Below are positions 1 through 8,744 of a DNA stretch of 40,695 bases, piece by piece. The notes below the pieces were generated by a model that was given only the letters and a program-made list of their open reading frames with translations, did not search any database and was not told where the DNA came from. How positions within the stretch are numbered: position 1 is the first letter of the stretch; each line of letters starts with the position of its first letter. This stretch comes from an uncultured Chlorobiaceae bacterium (lineage in GTDB: Bacteria > Bacteroidota > Chlorobiia > Chlorobiales > Chlorobiaceae), in the NCBI GenBank assembly GCA_903859055.1, contig CAIOLC010000257.1, positions 1 through 40,695 of the forward strand. The letters run 5' to 3'. A program made the position numbers and the translations under genes.

Positions 1-123
1 AAATATATTTCATTTTTATGTCCCGATTAATCTCTCCGAATAACCGCTTTTTTGTGGTAACGGAAATCTATATGCCATAAAATTGATAGCTGGGCTTAAT
101 TGATATATTTCTATTTAACATTT

Positions 124-732
124 TTAAATCGGGAATTGCTGGGTGTCTACCGAGATAACTGGGTCCCCGGCATCCTGATAAATGGCAACTGCTTCGGAAA
201 TGTGATGGAACTGCGCGTTTCGATCTTCATGCTTTCCACCTTCGCGAGTTTTTCGTGTTGATTGAAGGCTATAGTCCAACCGGTAGAGTAAATTATTCAC
301 TGTCCTCGGGCTCACCTTGTGACCTTGACGATTGAGTTCTTCTGCCAGTTTGGAAGTACTTTTGCATGTCCATCGCAATGAGGACATGGGATCCCCTCGG
401 GTTGTCGGTTCAACCAAGACGTTCAGATCGCTCAATAAGCTCTCATCAATATCCGTTAACTTTTTTCGTCCACCACCAACAGCACGGACTCTGCGATCTT
501 TTCGTTTGTGTTTATCAGCAAAGACTTTATCAGTGTCTGTTGCTTTAAGGGCTAATTCTTTAAATCCTGCGTAAATTGTGGTTCGAGACATTCCTGTCGC
601 TTTAGCAACAGTGGTCACTCCGCCTTTTCCCAAGCTTTGTGCTTCCACCGCAGACCATATCCGCAGCGTTGATTCATCAAGTCGCCCATAGAGCGCTTGG
701 TATTTTACCTTTACCATTGCAATGTTATCCAT
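124..732 (-). pseudogene. ISAzo13-like transposase, N-terminal fragment (truncated after ...VISVDT)
   Basis: Translation MDNIAMVKVKYQALYGRLDESTLRIWSAVEA...GGGRKK...RGDPMSSLRWTCKSTSKLAEEL...PVISVDT resembles the ISAzo13 transposase N-terminal half; the expected continuation after VISVDT is missing. Confidence 0.75.
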
Positions 733-886
733 GACATCATAATAGTAAAAAATCCGCTTATCTGTACAGGTTATTTATGCGAGCGTCCTAAAGGTAAGAA
801 AGGGGCAGCGCCTTTCCGCTGCATGAACAGGTCAGGTTACCAACTTAAACTCAGCCACTTTTTGTCCACCGGCTGGGGTCCACTTC

Positions 887-1042
887 ACCACGAGAAAAGG
901 ACTGAAAGTTCAAGCAGAACTGGATGATTCAATATATTCACCAGGCATCAAAGTGAGTGACGCTGAATTTGAAAAAATCCACATTATACGAAATGAATTT
1001 CATGGGGAATGGAACTACAAAATTGAGCCAAATTCTGGATAA
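887..1042 (+). pseudogene. ISAzo13-like transposase, C-terminal fragment on the opposite strand
   Basis: Hand translation TTRKGLKVQAELDDSIYSPGIKVSDAEFEKIHIIRNEFHGEWNYKIEPNSG* matches the ISAzo13-type C-terminus (GLKV.AELD...YP.GIKVSD...FHGEWNY.I); stop at 1040-1042. Confidence 0.7.
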
Positions 1043-1129
1043 ATTTGTTATAGTTATTTTTTAAGAGCTACATAACCGAAAAGGGATTGTTGAACGTTCG
1101 TTTTATCAGCGCCGATATGCTGGATGCAA

Positions 1130-1516
1130 AAGCCAAAGTGCTCTACGAAGAAATCTACTGTGCACGAGGAAATGATGGGTTAGTACATAAAGGAAAACAA
1201 GACTTACACCAAGAGCGATCGTACCTCTTGCCACCGTTTTCTTGCCAACCAATTTCGTCTGTTTTTACATTCCGCAGCGTATGTGTTACTACACAGTTTG
1301 CGTTCAAACGTGTTACCGGGAACCAGTCTGGCCACCGCCACTTTTGAGACCATACGACTAAAACTCTTCAAAATAGGTGCCAGAATTATAGAGCGCAAAA
1401 CCAGGATCAGCGTCTATTTACCGACGGCATACCCGTATCAGGGAATCCTCTCAAAATGCTTGGCAATCTTTGAGCATCTGCGTGCCCAGCCATCACCACC
1501 ACCTCTCCCACGGTAA
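1130..1516 (+). pseudogene. IS1380-family transposase, frameshifted C-terminal remnant
   Basis: LYEEIYCARGNDG, then in another frame DRTSCHRFLANQFRLFLHSAAYVLLHSLRSN...TFETIRLKLFKIGARIIERKTRISVYLPTAYPYQ, which is typical of IS1380 C-termini. Confidence 0.75.
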
Positions 1517-1754
1517 CAATATCGAACAAGGGTGTGCATGAAAATTGGTTAACAAAAAACAGCGTGATATATTGGCTACAAGGGTGAGGTACGCGAAAAT
1601 GAGGATGTTGAGGGCTTTTTCACAATATTTCAGGTGCACTGTTTGTCTGGAATGACCCATTTAAACTCAACTTCTTTCCTGCCATGACCCTGAGCTGCGA
1701 AATTATCCGTTGAGTGCCTTCTCTTTTACTGCAAAAAGCACGCTTCGCAGGGGC

Positions 1755-3701
1755 TCATGAATTATTCAGGCTAAGAAAGTCGCTGACACACCCCTCCGGT
1801 TCATACTCCGGAATCAATTTCTTCAGCATCAATTTGATCCCCTCAACATCGTTCTGTCTGATTGCTGAGTTCATGCCTTCAAGCTCAGCCTCAAGTTGAC
1901 ACCAAGGGATGAGATACTCATTCGCCTTAAAAATACGAGGATTTGATGTGGGTTCAGGATTATTGCCGATAAGCAGCTCTTCGTAAAGTTTTTCGCCTGG
2001 CCTCAGACCTGTTACCTTGATTTCAATATCACGCACGGCAAGACCCGATAGTTCAACCATACGCAGGGCAAGATCAATTATTTTTACTGGCTCTCCCATA
2101 TCAAGCAGATAAACGTCACCACCTGATGCCATAGCTCCTGCCTGTATCACAAGCTGGGCGGCTTCGGGAATGGTCATGAAGTAACGGGTTATCTCCATGT
2201 CGGTGATCGTTATGGGGCCTCCCTCCTTGATCTGGCGCCGAAAAAGCGGCACAACTGAACCACTTGAGCCAAGAACATTGCCAAAGCGTACCATCGAAAA
2301 ACAGGTGGATACTGCAGGTTCCGCAGCAAAGGCCTGAAACACCATTTCACAAAGGCGCTTACTGGCACCCATAATATTGGTTGGACGCACCGCTTTATCG
2401 GTACTGACAAGAACAACACTTGACACACCATACCTGACGGCAGCCTTGGCAATACCAAGAGTACCAAAAACGTTGTTACGTACCCCTTCAGCAGGGTTAT
2501 GCTCAACCATGGGAACATGCTTGTATGCTGCGGCATGATATATCACCGAAGGTTTGAAAACCTGAATAATGGCACCAATGCGGGCATCATCAGTGACATC
2601 ACCGAGGAGTGGCACAAGATCCGTTAGAGAACCAAGTCTACTATTGCGATGCTCAAGATCGCTGTGGATAGAATAAAGATTGTGCTCGGCATTATCCAGC
2701 AAAAGAAGCTTTGACGGATTGGCTGCAAGTAACTGTCGGCACAGTTCGCTTCCGATGCTACCGCCAGCACCGGTTACCATCACGACCCTGCCAGCAATTG
2801 TTTTTTGAACAAGCAGTTGATCCACAGCGACAGGATCACGCCCAAGCAAATCCTCAATCTCTATCTCTTTAATATCCGAAATCGTAACCTTGCCATCCGC
2901 AAGTTCATCAACAGCAGGAAGCATCTGTATATGTACAGGATAGTTTCTGAACTTATCAACAATTTCATTGCGCCGTGTACGGGTTGCTGATGGAATGGCA
3001 AAAAGAATATTGGTAATCCCCTGTTCTTCTATCAGCTTTTTTGCCTGCATGACACTATAGACCTTCATACCATTAATAGTACGACCGTGCAGCTCAACGT
3101 CATCATCAATAAAGCCCTCAAGAGTAAACTTTGCACTGCGATGAATGGCATTAACAATTTCTACTCCGGCCAATCCTGCGCCATAAATAAGTAACTTTGC
3201 CGATGTAATGCCGGTCTTAAAGTGCATTGCTTTACCTGTCACCCGGAAACGAACAATTGCCCGACTTGACCCCGTAATAACCAAAAAAATCATTGGCTGC
3301 ATGACACCAATTGAAAAAGATACTCCCGGGAGCTTCAATAAAATAATTGCACATAAAAATAGCACACCATAAACGGCGACAGCCTTGACCACCGTTATAA
3401 ATGAGGCAAAACCGCTATGACGAGAAATCGCTTGATATATCCCGGCAAAAGCAAATATAGGCAACATCAATATTGGGGACATCAGATAAACAATCCACTG
3501 CTCACCTGTCGGCCACAGGATACTTTCAAAACGGAGAAAAAATGCTGTCCAGAGTGAAAGTAACAAAGACAAAATATCAAATAGCAACGCAAGAAGGCGC
3601 CTTACAGTGCAAGGAAGCATAAAGACTTTCTGCTCAATGGTCGAAAATAAATTCTTTACCGCATCAGAAAAAGAATAATTGGCTATAGAAGAAAAAGACA
3701 T
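1755..3701 (-). CDS. Polysaccharide biosynthesis protein, CapD/WbpM-type nucleoside-diphosphate-sugar 4,6-dehydratase (membrane N-terminus)
   Basis: Multiple N-terminal TM segments, a CoA-binding-like Rossmann segment (GAGLAGVEIV) and an SDR Rossmann motif VTGAGGSIGSELCRQ with CapD-type sequence AAAYKHVPMVEHNP. Start placed at MSFSSIANYS to avoid overlap with the upstream ORF. Confidence 0.9.
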   Translation of the reverse strand: MSFSSIANYSFSDAVKNLFSTIEQKVFMLPCTVRRLLALLFDILSLLLSLWTAFFLRFESILWPTGEQWIVYLMSPILMLPIFAFAGIYQAISRHSGFASFITVVKAVAVYGVLFLCAIILLKLPGVSFSIGVMQPMIFLVITGSSRAIVRFRVTGKAMHFKTGITSAKLLIYGAGLAGVEIVNAIHRSAKFTLEGFIDDDVELHGRTINGMKVYSVMQAKKLIEEQGITNILFAIPSATRTRRNEIVDKFRNYPVHIQMLPAVDELADGKVTISDIKEIEIEDLLGRDPVAVDQLLVQKTIAGRVVMVTGAGGSIGSELCRQLLAANPSKLLLLDNAEHNLYSIHSDLEHRNSRLGSLTDLVPLLGDVTDDARIGAIIQVFKPSVIYHAAAYKHVPMVEHNPAEGVRNNVFGTLGIAKAAVRYGVSSVVLVSTDKAVRPTNIMGASKRLCEMVFQAFAAEPAVSTCFSMVRFGNVLGSSGSVVPLFRRQIKEGGPITITDMEITRYFMTIPEAAQLVIQAGAMASGGDVYLLDMGEPVKIIDLALRMVELSGLAVRDIEIKVTGLRPGEKLYEELLIGNNPEPTSNPRIFKANEYLIPWCQLEAELEGMNSAIRQNDVEGIKLMLKKLIPEYEPEGCVSDFLSLNNS

Positions 3702-3705
3702 TGGA

Positions 3706-5223
3706 CTATTTTTTCTGATACTGTGTAAAGTGCCATCCAACAGACGCACCTGCGACATTTGCCCTGAAATCCCCGTTACATGCTTGCATCCTGCCAACTG
3801 TCACCATTGCTGACACGAACGGGCTAATATCATATCCAATTCCGGCATTGCCCTGCCATACCAATCCTGAACCCATAGCCAAACCACCACCACCTGCTGC
3901 ACCCACAAGTGCTTCGACATTACCATAGAGTTGTTTGAATACAATAATTCGAACACCACTCCCTACAAGCCCCGCCATATAGGCACCAGCATTACCTCTA
4001 TAGGCTGCAAGTCCCTGACCCGTAGCGTACCAGTCAGGATTTATGAAATAATCCATTTGTATACCAAGATTATCAACCTGCTGATTGACATGATGAGTTC
4101 GCCATTTGTCCGATGCCTGAAAATATCTTTGAGTAACTGCACGCACACGCATACATACCGGGTTGTAAACACCGTTTAACCCGGTAAAATCATCAACACC
4201 AGGCTGGTAACCGACCTTTAAAGAGACGCTGTTTGCGGCAAAACTGCCTGTGTCTGAAAGAATATGCGCAGCAGATACTTCGGCAAAAAACATGTTTGAA
4301 ACATACCACTGAAAACCGCTCGATAGATCAAAAAGCAGACCACCACCAGAATCAACCCCGCCGCCTCCACCTGCACCTGTTGAAATATCTGTATTGACAA
4401 AAAGCTTTTCTGAAAGTGGTATTCGATATCCCGTGCCAGCAAGAATCTGCATATACCCGGCGCTTTGTCCACCTGCAGCTCCTTCAGTTTCCAGCTTCGC
4501 ATACCAGTTTTTATTCAATTGGGTACACCATTCGACCCCAAACAGGGTAACGTCATGTTGGCGGCTTCCTGCGTCATTCAATGAAGCAGTGGGAAAATGA
4601 AGGTAACGGGAAAGCAAAGCCAATGAATGCTTTTTGGGTAATAATGCAAAATTGTGAGAATCAGATAATGAAATCCTTGTTTTGCTCCATCCATTTTCAG
4701 TTAAAGAGGTAAAGGGTACACTGTAGGAGAGAAATGGCTGAGCCGAATGTATGGCACCACCTTCTGGAAAGTCAACATAACTCAGCCCTGCACCAAATCT
4801 TCCCAAGGAAGCTGTTTGATACGACATACCTGCAAAAGTGTGAAGCATGAGGCCGCCTCCACTGAGAAGGTATCCCCCGCGACCACCTCCAGCACCAATA
4901 AAAATTCCTGTATCTAAAGAGAGCCTGTCGCTCAGCGGATACCAAACATCTCCATTCAAACCCAAGGTTATAAACCCACCCCGTTTACCTGTAACAGCCA
5001 TCCAGGAACCAAAGCCAGCACTGAAATTTTTAGTAAATCTGTGCGAAACCCCAAGCTCTGCCATCCCCGTACGCTCATTTCCAGGCAATCTCCACTCTTC
5101 GAAAAACATCTTTATCGTACCATTTGGCAAAGGTGTTGCTGCATACCCTGCATTACAGACCGTCAAAAACAGTAAAACAAAAGCAGCCTTACAACCAAAC
5201 CAGGTGTATTTATTGAATGTCAC
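3706..5223 (-). CDS. Predicted exported beta-barrel-like protein with three internal repeats, in the EPS operon
   Basis: N-terminal signal peptide (AAFVLLFLTVCNAGYAA). Glycine/aromatic alternating segments and three Gly-rich motifs: GAGGGRGGYLLSGGGL, GAGGGGGVDSGGGL, GAAGGGGLAMGSGL. Confidence 0.75.
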   Translation of the reverse strand: MTFNKYTWFGCKAAFVLLFLTVCNAGYAATPLPNGTIKMFFEEWRLPGNERTGMAELGVSHRFTKNFSAGFGSWMAVTGKRGGFITLGLNGDVWYPLSDRLSLDTGIFIGAGGGRGGYLLSGGGLMLHTFAGMSYQTASLGRFGAGLSYVDFPEGGAIHSAQPFLSYSVPFTSLTENGWSKTRISLSDSHNFALLPKKHSLALLSRYLHFPTASLNDAGSRQHDVTLFGVEWCTQLNKNWYAKLETEGAAGGQSAGYMQILAGTGYRIPLSEKLFVNTDISTGAGGGGGVDSGGGLLFDLSSGFQWYVSNMFFAEVSAAHILSDTGSFAANSVSLKVGYQPGVDDFTGLNGVYNPVCMRVRAVTQRYFQASDKWRTHHVNQQVDNLGIQMDYFINPDWYATGQGLAAYRGNAGAYMAGLVGSGVRIIVFKQLYGNVEALVGAAGGGGLAMGSGLVWQGNAGIGYDISPFVSAMVTVGRMQACNGDFRANVAGASVGWHFTQYQKK

Positions 5224-5244
5224 AAAAAGATATTATGCACCATC

Positions 5245-6435
5245 TTATTTCCATCGAAGATACTCTCGCAAGAGCTTGAGTTGCGCCCCGCTCTCTTCGT
5301 CTTTCTTTGCATTCTGAAGAGCTTCGACAATGAATGCCCATAATAAAGCAAGAAATCCGGCACTGACGACAGAAAGAAGCACAATCATGCTTCGTTGAGG
5401 TTTTGACTTCTTTTCAGGCACAAGAGCTTTATCAAGCACTTGAATAACGGAACTCTGTTTCGCCTCATCAATCTTGGCAATTTCAAACTGTTTGGCAAGC
5501 AACTCATACACAGTTTCAGCATACTTGAGGTCGCGAACTCTCCTCATGTATTCAAGACCTGCTTCTGGAACCTTACCAGAAGAAACTGTACCTGTCTCTA
5601 CCTTGGCTAACTGGGTGTGAAGCCCGGCAAGCATCTGCTGAGACCGAATGTAATCCGGATTATCATTCGTCGCAAAAGTACGCTGGGCACCAAGCTCGAC
5701 CTCTTTCATGGCAATCTGGCCTTTAAGCTGTGCAGCAGTACCAATAACCAATTTAGCTTGGGCATCAAGCTGAATAATGCCAGTTTTCTCCTGAAGCTGC
5801 TTCAAGGAGATTTCTGCATCACTGAGAGACTGTTTGGCTATCAAAAGCTGCTTTTCAAAAAAAAGACGTCGCTGGGATGCCTCAGTTACAGCAAAAACCT
5901 GAGTCATTTGCTGTAACTCATCAACATAGCCGTTAGCCACTATTGCCGCTCGTTTTGGATCGCTATCTTCAAAAAAAAGAGCAATAATGCCGTCTTTACC
6001 AACCTTTACTGTCGTGGCATTTGTAAGTGCCAAACGCGTCTCCCCCAACGTTCTTTTCTGATAGACCGAATGTAACTTAAAGCGATTAATTAAGTTATCC
6101 TGCAATGTCCGACTTTTGAGCATTGCAACGTAGGTGTCGTTAGGATTTTTAATCCCCCCTGATATCCCTGATATCCCTGCCATACCACTGAGAGCACCGA
6201 GCTGGCTGAGCATTGCAGACGCACTCGACTGCTGCTGGGGAGGCAGCATTTGCGTATCTGCCGTGTAGACGTTTGGAAGAAACAAGCTGATAAGGGCTGC
6301 CAAAAGACCCACAAAAACAGGAACACCAAGAATAACTTTCTTATGCTTTGCAAGTGTTATAACAAGGTCTAAAAGACTTATCTCATCATCAACAGTATCG
6401 TCATGATTTGACTGCGGTATTGAGGAATCTGCCAT
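5245..6435 (-). CDS. Chain-length determinant (Wzz-family) polysaccharide co-polymerase
   Basis: Start DDEISLLDLVITLAKHKKVILGVPVFVGLLAALISLFLPNVYTA..., central coiled coil, and C-terminal PEKKSKPQRSMIVLLSVVSAGFLALLWAF TM: canonical Wzz topology. Confidence 0.92.
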   Translation of the reverse strand: MADSSIPQSNHDDTVDDEISLLDLVITLAKHKKVILGVPVFVGLLAALISLFLPNVYTADTQMLPPQQQSSASAMLSQLGALSGMAGISGISGGIKNPNDTYVAMLKSRTLQDNLINRFKLHSVYQKRTLGETRLALTNATTVKVGKDGIIALFFEDSDPKRAAIVANGYVDELQQMTQVFAVTEASQRRLFFEKQLLIAKQSLSDAEISLKQLQEKTGIIQLDAQAKLVIGTAAQLKGQIAMKEVELGAQRTFATNDNPDYIRSQQMLAGLHTQLAKVETGTVSSGKVPEAGLEYMRRVRDLKYAETVYELLAKQFEIAKIDEAKQSSVIQVLDKALVPEKKSKPQRSMIVLLSVVSAGFLALLWAFIVEALQNAKKDEESGAQLKLLREYLRWK

Positions 6436-6491
6436 TATAGTAGTATCGCCGGTAAGAAAGTTACAGCACTAATCAACAAATTATTATGTAC

Positions 6492-8441
6492 TTAAAGCGT
6501 CTTAAGCGTAGCAAGACCGGCAGCGCCAAGACCAAACTGATAGAGTATACTGGTAAAATCTTTAAGATTTTGCACCAAACCAGCACCTCTCTGAATTTTT
6601 TCCGGAACCACAATGGCATCACCCGGATTGATAGCACCGTTATACCCGCCTTGACGATTGCTTCTCGCTGTTCCATCGGCACATATACGATACATCTCTG
6701 ATTTATCTCCTGTACTGCTCACCCCCCCTGCTAATTGGACATAGTCAGTCGCATAACGACCAGGCTGATACATAAATGAATTTTGCTGATAAACCGCGCC
6801 TATAACATTAACCGTTGACGGCTTTTCAGGGATATACACAACATCACCATTCTGAAGAGGGAAATCAGGAAGATCGCCGATGTTTGCATTGAAATCTTTC
6901 AGATTCAAAATAATCCTCCCCTCTGACTTCACCATTCGCAATCTCTTGACCAGATTTCGCTGCGAGTCAAGTTCGGCTGCGATAACGGCACCCTGGGAAG
7001 GATCACTCGATCCACTGATTCGCTGTTTGGCATTCGCATCAATATCCTTCTCATATCTGTCAACCGACTCATCGATCTTCTGCTGCTGTTCACGCCTGAC
7101 ACTCTCCCGATTAAGTCTGGTACCAAAGACGTAGGCTTTATCCGTAACACCACCAATGCGGGCAACAAACGCCCTCAATGTCTCACCTTTTACCAGTTCA
7201 AAAACACCACTCTCCTTTACCTCACCATCAACGCGAACAAATTCCCGCTCCACTTTCACTTCAAGTGGAGCAGCACCCGGCGCAACAACACGGATAATAT
7301 CTGTAGGATTGACATGAATATCTTCAAGTTTTTTTTCAATCGTGCTCAAATCTGACTTGAGTTCTACTACTGTCTGGTAGTGGTTATCAACACTCTTTTC
7401 GATAATAACATTTTGCACTCCGCTCAGCGCCTCAAAACCTCCAGCCCACTCCACAATTTCTGCCAGAGTATTATTCTGTTTCAGCTCATAAATTGCTGAA
7501 TTTTTAACATCACCAAAGAGCGCAACAAGAGGACCCACAGGTTGGATATGAATGACATCACCATCTTTAAGAGGCAGATCTGATGATTTATCTCCATGAA
7601 GCAGAATATCATAAAGATCGAAGGTAACTGGTTGTTCTCCTCCGCGATTCAGTTTGATGTTACGCATACTGCCAGTTACCGATGGCCCGCCGGAGGCAAA
7701 CAGAGCGTTAAGCAGTGTACTCATGGAACCGAGAGTATAGGCACCTGGCCGCAACGCATGACCAACAACATAGATTTGTACGCTACGGGTCTGGAGAACG
7801 CTTGCACTCAATTCGAAGTTTTTGAATATTCTGCCAACCGCTTTTTTCAGGTAGCCCTGAAGATCGCGATATTTAACACCAGCCACATTTATTGACCCAA
7901 CACGAGGCAGATAAATATCCCCATTACGACTGACAATGGCATTAACATCAATGCTTACCATCCCCCAGCCGCGAATCTGTAAAACATCACCGGAGCCAAT
8001 CACATAATCAGGATTAACCTGTACCGCATTGAGTGGCGAAAATGTACTGGGTACATTTCGAAACAGCTCACGCCCAAAAACATCAAGCTTTCTGCCCGTA
8101 GCACTCTCGACAAACGACTGAAAACTGCTTTTGACAGGAGTAATCTTACCCTGTGCAATCTGAGATTGATCTTCTGTCCGAAGAGCAGAATCACGAAGAG
8201 CAAGCTCTTTTGCATCAGATGCTGAAGTGGTGATAGAAGGTGCAGCTCCCACCCCTGCCACGGGTGTTGAGGAGGTCGGAAATGTTCCCATTGCAGCATC
8301 TGTACCAGAATCGGCACCAGACCCCGCACTGGAGGTTGCTGAACTACCGAAACCAGAAGAGGCACTTTCAGCAGGTAAACCACGTTGTGGCAGAAATAAC
8401 AAAAAAAGTACTGCAAGAAATAAACGGCTATAACGCATCAA
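6492..8441 (-). CDS. Polysaccharide export outer membrane protein (Wza-like, Poly_export + SLBB domains)
   Basis: YVIGSGDVLQIRGWGMVSIDVNAIVSRNGDIYLPRVGSINVAG...; repeated SLBB-like segments (VVGHALRPGAYTL, ALFGDVKNSAIYEL, VDGEVKESGVFEL, VIGAVYQQNSFMYQPG); signal peptide. Confidence 0.92.
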   Translation of the reverse strand: MMRYSRLFLAVLFLLFLPQRGLPAESASSGFGSSATSSAGSGADSGTDAAMGTFPTSSTPVAGVGAAPSITTSASDAKELALRDSALRTEDQSQIAQGKITPVKSSFQSFVESATGRKLDVFGRELFRNVPSTFSPLNAVQVNPDYVIGSGDVLQIRGWGMVSIDVNAIVSRNGDIYLPRVGSINVAGVKYRDLQGYLKKAVGRIFKNFELSASVLQTRSVQIYVVGHALRPGAYTLGSMSTLLNALFASGGPSVTGSMRNIKLNRGGEQPVTFDLYDILLHGDKSSDLPLKDGDVIHIQPVGPLVALFGDVKNSAIYELKQNNTLAEIVEWAGGFEALSGVQNVIIEKSVDNHYQTVVELKSDLSTIEKKLEDIHVNPTDIIRVVAPGAAPLEVKVEREFVRVDGEVKESGVFELVKGETLRAFVARIGGVTDKAYVFGTRLNRESVRREQQQKIDESVDRYEKDIDANAKQRISGSSDPSQGAVIAAELDSQRNLVKRLRMVKSEGRIILNLKDFNANIGDLPDFPLQNGDVVYIPEKPSTVNVIGAVYQQNSFMYQPGRYATDYVQLAGGVSSTGDKSEMYRICADGTARSNRQGGYNGAINPGDAIVVPEKIQRGAGLVQNLKDFTSILYQFGLGAAGLATLKTL

Positions 8442-8744
8442 AAACCATCCGAAAATTTAACATTGAACAAAAATAAAAGCTCCGCCACTCTCAGTCACAA
8501 CTGATATACTACTCATCAAATGAAAGCTAAAAATCAGACTTTTTAGCAATATTGGTTTAATCTGGAGAACATAAGAGACTCTTTCAACAAGCAAAAATGA
8601 ATTCGACAAGCTGAAAAAGGGTGATTTTTAGATAAACTACCAAGATCCGTCTCCATGTAAATCATTACAGAAAAAGGAATAATGCGACTATTCCCGCAAT
8701 ATAAGAATAATTACCCAATTCTACCATCAGGCAACTGTACTCAG

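Noticed and set aside
1714-1899. Plus-strand 61-aa ORF MPSLLLQKARFAGAHELF...
   Set aside because: Overlaps the 3' end of capD antisense and shows no family resemblance.
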